From the NCBI GenBank assembly GCA_963693085.1, contig OY856409.1:501798303-501862302 (forward strand): 64,000 nt of DNA, in the 5' to 3' direction. Source of the stretch: Alisma plantago-aquatica (lineage: Eukaryota > Streptophyta > Magnoliopsida > Alismatales > Alismataceae). This document shows positions 48,691 through 60,637 of this stretch, piece by piece; position 1 is the stretch's first letter, and every line of letters begins with the position of its first letter. A program made the position numbers and the translations under genes. The notes beneath the pieces were generated by a model. The model was not told the DNA's origin. It searched no databases and was given only the letters and a program-made list of their open reading frames with translations.

Positions 48691-49793
48691 TGTAACGACC
48701 TCACTTTTCAACATCCCCCAATTAAGAAGGATCTTAAATTTGAGAGCCATTACTCAAAATTCCCAACATCAACAAATAACAAATAATAGTAAAGAATTTC
48801 CATTAATTTCAAATATTCTTTACAAGACATACAACAATGATCCATATGGAATTACATGAATTTCTAACATGAAACTAATACATATTAGGAATAGGTATAT
48901 AGATAATCCTCCTTTACTAAGATTTAATGTCTTCAATTTATTTCACCTAAATCATCATGTCTTGATATCTTCATTTATGGAATTTTAGTTTATTTCACCT
49001 GAATCATCATGTCTTGATATCTTCATTTATGGCATTTACCTAAAATGATAACAAACAAAAACACATATCGGTATATTGTTATACTGTGCACGTGGGTGCA
49101 TACAAAAGTGTTCAAATACATAACACTCAATTACTTGCAAATAAGAACTGACATTTTCATTTCATATTCTTTCCCTTACTAGATGTATTATGTTGGGCAT
49201 GATCAATGTCCCTTCCAGAGATGGTGTGCGTCTCCCCTTGATACACATTAGCCTAGGGTTCAGAATATGATATCTAACTTTGTGTGATATTCATAGTGGA
49301 ACTTTAATTGGACTGAATGTAATGAACACCTAACAGTTAATTTAGACAAACTTTGAGAAATCCTCAGCAAATAGTAGAAAATAATATTTTAGGCAGTCAT
49401 AGTCGTAACCACATACCTCAATGGTGAACCATGCAAATCATGTAATCGTACTTCAAGTACTTTAAGAATCGATTCAAGCAAGTAAAGGTGAAACCAAACA
49501 ATTTACCATATAATCTGCATTTATGTAAATCGCAAAGTGTCACATCATATTGTTCATATTAAATCCTACTTGGGTCCTAATCTAGGGTTTAAGATTATAT
49601 CATGTTTGGATAAGCAATAAGGGTACAATCCCAAATTTCATAACATATTGAACGTTAGGTGAAATTCTAAAAATCTTATTATATTTTTGCATTAAGATCA
49701 CTAGATTCAATAAGGAAAGACCCAATTATAAAGCACTATATAGGTATGTTCTAAAATTTAATGCCCTAGATTTACCCAGTTATATACCCAAAA
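48691..49793 (-). repeat. Inverted LTR fragment of the same Gypsy family
   Basis: Starts on the plus strand with TGTAACGACCTCACTTTT, the reverse complement of the family's LTR 3' end, and aligns with the first ~1.1 kb of the inverted LTR before breaking at the next LTR. Holds a 52-bp tandem duplication. Confidence 0.8.
48938..49033. repeat. 52-bp tandem duplication
   Basis: Two nearly equal copies of TTTATTTCACCTAAATCATC ... CTTCATTTATGG; the second starts near 48990. Confidence 0.9.
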
Positions 49794-49794
49794 T

Positions 49795-52556
49795 ATAATG
49801 AACTCACTTTTAAGCATCCCCTAATTAAGCAAAGACCCAAAAAGTTTAGAGACATTACCTAAATATCCTAAGGATCCAAATTTTTACCAAATTACAAATA
49901 ATAACAGATAATTTCATTATTACAAATATTGTTAACAAAATTCTCCTTTAAGGAGTTACATGGATTTCTATCATCAGAACTATACATATGAGAATAAGTA
50001 TCTATCTAACCCTACTTTAGTTAGATTTAATGCCTTCATGTAATTTCATCTGGTTTGTCATGTCTTGATATTTATTTATCTTGCATTTACCTAAAATAGA
50101 GTGAAAAGGCACATATTAGTATATTTATATACTCTATACGTGGGTTCAAGCCAAAGTGTGCAAGTAAGCTAAAAACATATAATCAATCAATTACTTGCAA
50201 ATAAGAATTAGAAATTTCATTGCATATTCTAACCCCATACTAGATATGCTATCTTGGGTGTGATCACTGCCCCTCGAGGGCTCACATCCATCACCCCTAG
50301 ATTCGTGTCATCCTAGGGTTCAAAATATGATATCTTTCATATGTGATGCTCATAGTGACATTATAACTAAAATGAACTTAAAATAAACAACCAACCATTT
50401 ATTTGAACAATCTTCAAGAAACGCTCAACAAACCTTGACAATCGATATTGCGGGTAGTCGTAATCATAACCATGTATACCTTTTGTAGAATCATGTAGAT
50501 ATTGTAGTACTACTTTAGTATAATATCCAATCAAGTAATCAACATTTAATCAGCATGTATGTAAATCCTAAAGTGTCATGACCATCATATTATTCAGATA
50601 CATCCCTACTCGGGTCCTAATCTAGAGTTTAGGATTGTCTCAGGTCTGGATAGGTAAAAAGGGTAAAATTCCTAATTCCAACACATATTAAAAATTAGGT
50701 GAAACTCTAATTATTAGATTCATCATATCCTAACATTATGATCACTTAGATTCAATTATGTTGATTAAAAATATAGCATATTATAATCTTTGATTCCAAT
50801 ACTCTGATTATGCATGTATGTGATTATCCTCTTTAGAAATTTTAATTATTACAATTATGATCATGATCATTTTGAACTACCATTATATTTCACTTTATCA
50901 GATTATATTGCAATGAATCATATTTAACATGATTACCAACCTATTTATCAAAAACTAGGGTTTATATATCTTAATCACCATTTTAACCATATTAGCACGA
51001 CCTTTGAAACTAGGGTCAGAATTGGGTCCCAATTATATCTTTTTTGTGTTCCTCTCATTTTCTGGATAATTTTGATTTATAATTTTCTACTTTTTGGAAA
51101 ATCCTCGAATTTTCTATGAGTTAAGAAAAATTAGTATTTATACCTTAATATGATGCCAGCTAGCAATTTGTCATTGGTCAGCGCCAATGGGTCCAACACC
51201 ACCTGGTTAAGTTGGGCACAATTCAGATACTTGGTTTTATTTTTGGACTAGTCACAAATGGATGGTACACCATGTTGAACCATTAGTCGTTAGTTGATTT
51301 AATGATTGGACTATCAGCTGTCCACTGGACCCTAACAGATCTTCTGCTTCCTTGTGACATAACCATGTTGTCACTTGCCTACAACTCAATTGTGAGGCAC
51401 GACGCCTCTGCCTAGGCTCCACAGGTTAGACCCCATGTATCCCGCTCACCCCTTCTCCCTCACATCTTCTTCTAGAGCTTACCCTACCTCATCGCCCTCC
51501 ACTAGCTTTGCTACTAGACACCACATAACTGACGCAACCACGACATCCAACTGTGGTTATGTACCAAAACTCCAATTTGCCAATGATAGGAGATTCACCT
51601 CTCTATACGATTGAGGTGTTGCATGACAGAGTGGAGAAGGTAGAGATATAGGGGAGATTAGAAAAGGAGTGTGCCCTTGTTCCTATCTAGGTATCAAAAC
51701 ACCAAAATTGTTTACTACTGCTGAGGGTATTATCAATAGGAAGGAGGATGACAATAGGGCGTGACTGAGATGGAGTTTGGATTGCATCCCCAAGCTTGCC
51801 ATAGCTATGTAGGATATAGGCCATTCCCATCCATGGAGGGTGAGGGATTCTGCGACCCCTTATGCAGATTCTATGTAAAACCCTAGAGGTTAGGAGGTTG
51901 AGAATGAAGAAGAAGGGAAGAGAGTATCTCTCGAGAAGGGTATACACCTATGTATTTAAACCCTGCCTTTGTAGGAATCTGCTGCTAATCTCACATCTTC
52001 AAGATTTATTCCCATCCCAATGTTAATTTTTTTTGATAATCGGGAAGCCACCCCCATGTATTTCTAGACATGGATGGTAAACCTGGGAGACCCGTGAGCC
52101 CACACACTAGTTTCTCACTAAGTTGCATCAGAGGCCAGCTGACTCTGGGGGAATCTAATTGCTGAACAACACCACTGGGAGGATTTGAACCCGAGACCCT
52201 TTGTGAGGGGGACCCATACTTGACCACCCAAGCTACTGCTCACCAGTGTCCCAACATTAATTACTTACCAATTCTATCATTTCTTTGGCATACACATGAG
52301 TATAGGGCTTATCCAAACATTCCTTTTTACTTTCCAATGCCACTCCCTTTATCTCTCACGGTTATGACAAAATACCCATGGGAAAATTGCATAATTGTCA
52401 AAAGGAAAACTTTCAATAGATTTTCAATATGGGAACTTATATATCCATAATTTCATTACCAAATTACTTGATTCACACACACAAAAATCCATAACGGGAA
52501 ACACATACCTGTATTATCACATGAGTGGAAGCTAATAAGTATTTCCATCTTGGGAG
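49795..52556 (-). repeat. Second inverted LTR of the Gypsy family, truncated, with SINE
   Basis: Begins ATGAACTCACTTTTAAGCATCCC (a decayed LTR end) and runs antiparallel to 39385-42597 up to about 52510-52556. The U3 end is missing. The TATA block has decayed to TTTAAATACA on the minus strand (51951-51960). No interior is attached. Confidence 0.75.
52015..52262 (-). mobile_element. tRNA-derived SINE with target duplication
   Basis: The body is about 52029-52248 on the minus strand. Near its 5' end are an A-box-like TAGCTTGGGTGG (52224-52235) and a B box GGGTTCAAATCC (52181-52192), spaced as in a pol III promoter. An eight-base A-tail (T run at 52027-52034) ends it. Flanks TCCCAATGTTAATT (52015) and TCCCAACATTAATT (52249) form a 14-bp duplication with two differences. 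Confidence 0.85.
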
Positions 52557-52989
52557 TGTCACAAACATGATAACGTAACAATAATAATAGAATATAACCA
52601 TTATAGACTATGTATGAAATAAATTCTCATAAATTCTCAGAAAATGAAGCATGGTTACATCAGCTATATAAATAACATATATACATGATGCTAAAACCTA
52701 AACTCTATCTTCAAATCTCAGATCATGTGGATGGAGCCCCACCAAGCAAACTTCCCAAACTATAGATGAATTCTCTATCTTGACCTCTCCTCCTAAAGAT
52801 TAGTACCTAAAAACATCTCATCCCCAACCATGCACAAAGGAAAACCTATGTCAGAGTACATGGCATTGAATTTCTAATAAGATAAACATAAATATGCTAT
52901 AACTGAAAGTTAAACAAATATGTGAAAGCTATAAACCTATAATCAATCGATGTGTCTTTTAATTACATCTTTTATCTAATTTGTGGCCA

Positions 52990-53200
52990 CCATTATACAA
53001 CAATTCCTCTCCTATTGACAACAAAATCTCCTCTATGGTTCAATGCACCTTCTGTTGATACCAAAGTGTCCTCTATGGTGAAACACACCCTCTGTTGACA
53101 TTGGAAGTGGCCTCTATTCTAAAACACACCCTCTGTTGGCACTATGTGTCCTATGTGACACATGTAGTGTCTGGTGCAATGCACCCTCTGAATCATCCTA
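52990..53200. repeat. Minisatellite, ~50-bp unit
   Basis: Repeats of (T/G)TCCTCTATGGT(G)AAACACACCCTCTGTTGAC... in three to four degenerate copies. Confidence 0.75.
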
Positions 53201-53270
53201 GGACTCTCTAGTGAGGACTTATCATATAATGTATATAATTAATGTCATGATGTCATTTTCTAGGTCTTTT

Positions 53271-53420
53271 CCTAATTTCTTATCTCTGAATATTAATATC
53301 TTATTATCTATGAATCTTAATCTCTTATCTCTAAATCTTAATATCTTATCTCTTAATCTTACTCTCTTATCTCTGAATTGGTTCTCAATTTGTTATCTGT
53401 AGATCTTAATATATTATCTT
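53271..53420. repeat. Minisatellite, ~20-bp unit
   Basis: CTTATCTCTGAATCTTAATAT-like units repeated about seven times with indels. The short ORF across it (53211-53402) is repeat-derived. Confidence 0.85.
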
Positions 53421-55252
53421 TGTTCTTTAATTACAAACTGAATCAAACTCTAAACTCTTAAATTTTAAATATGTATATGTATCTAAATTACTAGATAATG
53501 GGGTTTGAATGTGAGACTCTTAACAAGTATGCATATCTAATTTATGACCACTAATAAGTAATGTAAATATAAAATTTGAAATCTAGATTCTTGTTGTTTG
53601 AATAAGTCTTAGTTGAAAACTCTTATTTAATACATGACTGAAAAAAAATATAAGCCATCTAAGTCTAAAGGCTTGAGAGAACAAAATGAACTTGAATATA
53701 GAAATATTGAATATCTAAAGTTATGTAAATATCAATTACAAAAATCTAGGGAATTGGAAACATTACTCAAACTGAATGAAATATGGTTTCTCAATGTATG
53801 ACAAAACATGAAATACTAAAGTCTGAATGTAACTTAATCTCTAAGTTACTTTTAGAAAGGTGTAGGTGGGATCATAAAAATAATAAAATTTAATGGACAT
53901 GGCCCACTTACCTTTTATATTGAAGATGTCCTTAATGTAGTCTTGTATCCTTGGTCCACAATATATATACCTGGTCATCAACAAATTTGTTTAAGTACAT
54001 GTGTATCCTCCTCTCTTCATTGCTAAATCTCAAACCCCATCATCCTAATCTCCTAAATTGAATTAGGGTTCATATTTAACTAAGACTAGCACAAATTGAA
54101 AGGAAATTTCATGTATAAACATTAAATTAAATTAATACCCAAATTATATAGCATACATATACCGGTATACCATATAACCAAAAAGCATCATCATATGCCC
54201 TAATAAATAAGTATAGACCTCATATACCAAGAGTAACTCCAAACATGCTCACATATAATTCTCTTACTAACTTACTTATAAATTAGATGGAAACATCATT
54301 AGAATTATTTTTTTAGACTAAATTGGCACATAAAATACAAGTTGTCTCATAATAACCTTATAATCTTATATAATGGACATTTAGGCCCGAAAATCTTATA
54401 CTGATATAAATATACATAAAACTCTATAAAGCTTTAGAAATAGTAAGAACAATGTATATTAAGGTCTAGGTAAAAATATCAAATCATCTCACTACAATTC
54501 AATGGGTGAAATACCCATAATGCCCTTATTAGGGTTTACATCAAAATTCTTAGTAAAACTAAAAATCAAAATGATCAGGCTTTAGAATAGTATTTAGTAT
54601 TTCAAAATACACATTTAATAAAATTTTCATGAATTTCTAAATTCATTTGCTATTTTAAATTGACAATTCATCAAAATCATATAGTTTGAAATACCCAACA
54701 TATAATAAGTAACATACATCAAAATAATATTCTATAAATATTTTTAGGGGATAATACACTCAAAGAGATTTCTATAGGTAACTTGTTTATCCCAAACCAA
54801 GCTCTACATCTCAAGTATCCAATTGTGAACAATTACCTTAACGGAGCGATACTGTCCGTTCAACAAGATCCAATGGCTAAGATGGGCCAGCATCCCAGTA
54901 TCAGCCCAGGCGGATCTAGATAGACCTACTTCTCCTTCACCTGCTCAGGACAGGGGTCCTTCCCCTATTTTTCCTCAAGTCACCCCTGTTCGCACCACCA
55001 ACATCTAGATCTCAACGCTGGGGCCGTCGCCGCACACGTCGGGGATTCCCACCGCTCCGGGCGACCTTCCTCACCTAGGGTGCCACCGCCTCTGGGCACA
55101 AATATGCCAAAATCAAAGATCTCCATCCATTGTCTCCATCCTTCTACCTTCCTCTTTTTCTACTTTGTCCCCCCTTCTCTTTCTATCGCTCTCGATTTCA
55201 TGTGAAACTCTAAGATTGCACTCGCTAGCCCCTCATAAATCGATATCTGAGA

Positions 55253-55260
55253 TTTTTATA
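55253..55260 (-). promoter_or_regulatory. TATA box of LTR U
   Basis: GGCTATAAAAATCTC on the minus strand. Confidence 0.55.
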
Positions 55261-56169
55261 GCCTCCTTTCATGGGTTATCTGTTCGGACCTGGAAAATAG
55301 GGGCCGCAGCCTCTAATCTACGCAGACTGGGGTTGCCCCCTTTTTAATTTTATTTTTCTTTTGCATAAAAGTTCAAATAAAAGAAATATTTGTACAACCT
55401 AACTCATAGCTCCATATGATTCCAAAATTTTAACAAACACTAGGTTATCATCATCTTTACATGAGCAAGATTTTAGGTCAAAACCTGTACAAACACTCCT
55501 AACATGTCTTTTAAATAAAAATAGGATAAAAATAATTTAATTACCTAGTCCACTATAGATATCAAAGTCAACTAAAATTTCTCTCACCATCTTATATTCT
55601 AATTATTAATGTATTAAAAATATTTTGAGCATTTATTATGAGAACAAGATACTTCATTCCCAATTTGTAATCCAAGGACCTATTTGTTAAACCTAATTGG
55701 CCCGATTGGTCAAGAATTGGGCTCTATGCAACATGATATATTCCTTAGTCTTTCAAAGGGTCAATGAGCTTAATTGTGTTCTAAATCATGAAACTAAAGC
55801 TTGAATCAATATAATTTCTCAATTGGATCTCTTGTATGACACATGTGATCAATATTGCTTTAGTTACATAACATGAAGATCTAATCTAGGTTTAGGGCTC
55901 AAACCATGAACTAGAATCATTATATTTCCTTCAATATTCTATTTTGGTTGTCACCTCAAACATGAAATTAAATATCATATTCCTAGACCTCATGGATATT
56001 ACAAAATAATCTTAATTACACAAAAGATCCTCTATGTATTCTTTTTCCATAGAATCCAAATATTATAAAAAATAGATGAAACTTTATTGTACGCATAAAC
56101 CTATCCCATATTGATGTCATTAATAACTTAATCATGTAATTTCTAGGTTCCAAAGAGGAGGGTGTGACA

Positions 56170-57401
56170 AAGATATAGGCGAAGCATCCTATGTAATAGG
56201 AATATTCTATGATAGGTTGTAAGAAATAATGTGTTTTTCTCAAAAAGGATATATAAATAAAGTTCTAGAGAGGCTCAAAATAGAGAAGTTCTCTGCACCA
56301 GTAGTTCAAATTCTGAAAGGGGTCATGTTTACTAAGATGCAATGTTTTCAATATGATATTGAATGACAACAAAGGAAAAATATTCCCTAGACATAATTGG
56401 TTGGGAGTATATGTATTGTTAGTCATTTATTTGACCTAATATTAACTTTGATATTGGAATGTTAGGTTGATATCAAAGTTATCCTATACCGGAGTAGTGA
56501 AAGACAAGAAACAAAGTCATTATATACTTATAAGGCTATAATGATTGCATGTTCACATATAAAAGATCATAGTTTTCAAACCTTTTTAGCTATTGACATC
56601 CTAGTTATGTTGGGTGTGTGTATTGCACATTTGGATAGAAGGTCATGCAAGATGGAGGAGTGGGAAATAATATTTCATTGCTACCTATGTCATGAAGGTG
56701 TAATTTATGACATTCTTTGAGTCCATTATTCACTTATTATGATTGTGGAACTTACTCTTAGGATTGGTATTCTCGATAGTAGAATTAAGCCACTAAGAAT
56801 TTAGACAATTCTATAGTTGTATTCTTTTGAAAGAATAATAGGCACTCAAAAGATGAAAAACATATGAATATGAAGTATTAATCTTCCAAGGAAGACGTAA
56901 GAAAATATAAATATAAATTATGCATATCATATTGATTTTGATGATATTGTATTTGTTATTTAAGGGATTGCCTCCCAAAATGTTCATTGGCCATGTTTAA
57001 CGAATAGACATCCTGATCAAGTTCTTGTTAGTGTAAAAAATGGGATGTAGATGTATATATATGAGTTCTTCATGATCTAATGATGCTTGTGAATTCAATA
57101 AAAGTTATGTTTCTATTATTAATTTATTATCCACAACAAGTTGTAACTATGTATGTTTGATTTTATGATATATATTATATCTTTAAAAGACATTAAAGAA
57201 ACCGAAATTAATGTATCTCTTAAATAAAGTTACTTTAAGTTGTATTATATGTGATACATGGAAGGAAGTTTGTCATCTATGACTAATAACCTCAATGATC
57301 CAATCATCTAAATATAAATATTCATTCCAATTTGACATAAATGGAATTGTGATGCATGATTATATTTATAGTTGAATCATCAAGTCATCATATGGGACAA
57401 G
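56170..57401. other. AT-rich stretch, nothing identified
   Basis: Stop-rich in all frames. Possibly the decayed interior of a retroelement between LTR U and the LTR-like region at 57.4 kb, but no motif supports that. Confidence 0.3.
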
Positions 57402-57559
57402 TGTAAGAACTTCAAAAACTATGCATTTATATATTTTTATATGGATTATGTGATATTTTTATTTGTATGTAATTAAATTAGTTCCAGTGTGGTGGATATT
57501 CAAACATAGGAAGTTAGAGACAAAGGAGTGTGAGACCCTAGACTCCCATTCTAATTAGT

Positions 57560-57880
57560 TTCTAGGAGACACTCACTTTCCTCGCTAAGGTCGTTAGTAT
57601 CTACCCCTTAGGAGAAGAGACACTAATGCTAGTTAGCCTCTACCTCTTGAGAAAAGAGGCACTTAAACTAGTTAATCTCTAACCCTTGGGATAAGATACA
57701 CTTAAGATGGTTAGTCTCTACCCCTTAGTAGAAGACACACTTAAGATAGTTATTCTTTACCCCTTGGTCAAGGAAACATTTAATGTATGCACTTTCTACC
57801 CTTTAGGTGAAGAGAGGCCTGCTAATCAAACTAATAGTAGTTAGTCTCTAATCATTAATTTAAGAGACAGCCAATAACCA
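57560..57880 (+). repeat. Minisatellite upstream of a TATA box, ~55-60-bp unit
   Basis: About five units of the form AGTTAGTCTCTACCCCTTAGGAGAAGAGACACTTAA with substitutions. Confidence 0.85.
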
Positions 57881-57993
57881 TATTAACCGGTGGTTACTCT
57901 CTACTCATGATCCCCAGTAACTAGTGGCTTCTCTTTACACAAATAAACCCACTACTGATGGTTATTCTCCAACTTGGTAGTTATGGAAGAGGA

Positions 57994-58000
57994 TATAAAA
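57994..58000 (+). promoter_or_regulatory. TATA box
   Basis: GGATATAAAAGGGG, about 115 bases after the tandem array. Confidence 0.5.
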
Positions 58001-58800
58001 GGGGAAGTGAATGGATGGTAAAGGGTTTTCACAACCATTTTTCTCTCAACATGTAGAGATGAAGAAATGAAAGATTAAGAATGTGATGGAGTGAGTTTTG
58101 GGGGTTCTTGGATACCTAATTAGATAATCTAATTCATAAGTTTGAGAATGGATGATTGTTGATGTGATGATGTTTAGAAGTTCCTATAAGAAGTTATAAA
58201 CTTTTGATGTTGTGACATATTAGTATAACAATAGGAATAGAGCTGATTTTGAGTGTTATTTGATGTTCATATCACGACTAAGATACCTTTGTTTATGCCT
58301 TTTAATGTATTTTATTGATTGATCAAACAATTGAGTTGTGACACCAAGTTTTAGTAGAATGTAGCTTGTGTTGTGTTAAGATATTCTCAAATTTCATAAT
58401 GGATTGATGTTTCTGCAAGGGGGTAACATGTGGATGAAAATGATGAAGTTAACCAATGTTTGATTAATCTCATGAATATGCTTTAGTATTCTTTAACTTA
58501 GGTGCATAATCAGTTGCATGTCACACAACTTATTGAAGTAGGTAGGGTGACACTGCCTTAGATTACAGATCTTTTGGCCATGGACACTAGTTGTATGTAC
58601 TACCGATTGCATTTGGGATCCCTGTTGTAGACCCTTGGATGACCTCAATCAACGGTGGAATCTCCATCTTCAACACTTACCAATTAGAAAGACATGGAGA
58701 GTCGACGCACAAGTGGTTGCTACATAGTAGAACACAAGATGGATCATGGGTTATCTCATGACCTCATCTTAGCAGTTGCCTTAGTGCTTGATCGTACCTT

Positions 58801-59146
58801 TTAGGGCATGTTTGGTTACATGAATTTCACTATATTGGATTGTATTTTGGACTCCAGTTCTGCAAATTTTATGTTTGGTTTGTAGGATTGGAGAAATAAG
58901 GCTCATCTTGGGATTTTTAGACATAATAGGAATCCTAGATTTCGGTCTCCATCAAAATTCTCCCAGATGCCAAAATCCAACTTGGGCAAGACAACATACA
59001 CGAAAAGATAAATCCGACACTTATAAAATCTCACAAACTGAACATAAAATTTTACTTTGCGGGATTTTGAGAATGCAACATTTCAGTAATGCGGGATGGA
59101 TATAATACATGATTTATGAAAATCCAATTAACCAAATGTTCCCTTA
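58801..59146. mobile_element. Tourist-like (PIF/Harbinger) MITE with TTA duplication
   Basis: The element is 58804-59143 (340 bp). TTA flanks both sides (58801-58803, 59144-59146). Ends GGGCATGTTTGGTTA and, reversed, GGGAACATTTGGTTA (12 of 15). These features define Tourist-like MITEs. No coding capacity. Confidence 0.88.
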
Positions 59147-59170
59147 GTGCTGAGAATAGTGGGAACGAGA

Positions 59171-59351
59171 GCATAGAGAACAAGATCTCACACCTGACGA
59201 CCTCATGTAGGGTTGATGGTGGAAGGCTGGAGGTAGGGGATTCAGTTAGAGGAAGTTTCAAGGGAGATGAGATTGGAGAAAGATGTGTTTTCTTGGAGGA
59301 TCAAACTGCATAGGGGATACCTCTTTTGCTTTGTTTTAGCAGTAGTAGTGC
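59171..59351. repeat. Direct repeat copy 1 (pair with 63819-64000)
   Basis: About 91 percent identical to the last 182 bases of the window (16 differences by hand). Contains GTGTTTTCTTGGAGGATCAA and ATAGGGGATACCTC. Confidence 0.95.
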
Positions 59352-59563
59352 CCACAAGTTCATTGAATGGCGAGGACTAGCAACGCTCATGGATTAGAGG
59401 CAATGCTCACACATGTGGGTGTCTATTTAGGCTCTGGTTCACGTGAAGTAATGAGGGGGAGGTAGGCCAGTCCATAGCCACTAGCCTACCCGGATGTCTC
59501 CCAAGAAACCATGTCATGACCCCATCTTAGCCAGGCATTGCGCCAGAGATTCCCCCATAGTGA
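59352..59563. other. Moderately GC-rich stretch, not identified
   Basis: Lies between direct repeat copy 1 and the LTR at 59564. No coding domain; probably part of the same repeat as copy 1. Confidence 0.3.
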
Positions 59564-60602
59564 TGTGACACCTCATCATGCTTAACGAGATTACTCAAAC
59601 ACAAAACATGATCAACTACTAATTTATCACATAGTTAAAAATGCGGAATAGTTAAAACCGATTCCAACAATGTAAATAAACTCTAGAACATTTACAAAAG
59701 GTCCATCATTACATTCTCATATACTATAACAAGTATTTACATATGGGTTCAAAGACCTCAGTCACATCCTGCATACAAAAGATATTTCACATGTACATGC
59801 CATATATTTACAAACATTGGCATACTACAAAAATCTCGTGTCGATACACGAGTATACCATCTAGAAAACACATCCCATACTCAGACCTGAGAGTACAGGG
59901 ATGACACTACGACTCTAATACTAAAATCTACAACTAACCAACCTTTTGAATCTTTTGATCACTAGGTTAGTTCTCTTCCACAATGCAACCTTGACCTCGT
60001 TGCCCGCGACCACCTAAAAAAATTGTGGTGGCCCATGGGTGAGACCCAGTCCCAGCGAGAGATATAACTCTCACCAACATATATTGATTATAACATATTG
60101 ATTGATAGTAAATGAACCAAGTAGATATAGTAATGAATAAATAATTTAAGAAGATTGAATAGGTTAAGCATACTAAGCCATTAAGCAAATTAACTTGACA
60201 AGAAGTATAATTACTCAAAGGTCATATGATATCATCTTGTAAACACTGAGTAGTATAAAGACAAGTTAAAGACTAATCAAACAATGTGAGATGTATTTGA
60301 CCGTAGTTAGTATACTACACAGCTTATATCACTTCTTTTATTACATTGCCCTGAGGGATTTGAGAAATACCACTCAAGTCCCAAATGACCACTACTAAGT
60401 CAAAATCAGTGCCATACAAGATCTAGGAAGAGACATACTCCTAAGATCTTCTCCGACCCCGGTCAGTATGGGTCCGCCACAATGACACATAAGGTCAAGC
60501 TACTAACAGCCTAGTCTGTCCTTGGTACAGGTCACGTCACTAGTGAAAGGAGGCGGGTACGCATATCCTACCATCTGAGGTACAACCACAATTGTCCTCC
60601 AA

Positions 60603-60606
<4 letters not shown>

Positions 60607-60634
<28 letters not shown>
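60607..60634. repeat. (AT)n microsatellite
   Basis: About 14 AT units. Confidence 0.95.

Positions 60635-60637
<3 letters not shown>

Larger units (their letters stand above)
52557..56169 (-). repeat. Gypsy-type LTR U, apparently solo
   Basis: Plus-strand ends TGTCACA (52557) and TGTGACA (56169) are inverted. A minus-strand TATAAAAA at 55253-55260 has a GC- and CT-rich stretch downstream (54900-55240), like R/U5 leaders. Two minisatellites lie in the U5 side. No PBS, PPT or coding interior was found next to it. Boundaries are tentative. The ORF at 55165-55347 has no recognised domain. Confidence 0.5.
57402..58760 (+). repeat. LTR-like region with minisatellite and TATA box
   Basis: TGTAAGAACTTC at 57402 could be an LTR start. 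A tandem array (57560-57880) and TATAAAAGGGG (57994) follow, then about 750 bases of AT-rich sequence. No PBS or matching end was found, so the LTR call is tentative. Confidence 0.4.

Noticed and set aside
55165..55347. Small open frame in GC-rich DNA as a gene
   Set aside because: Lies antisense to the putative LTR leader; no domain, no splice support.
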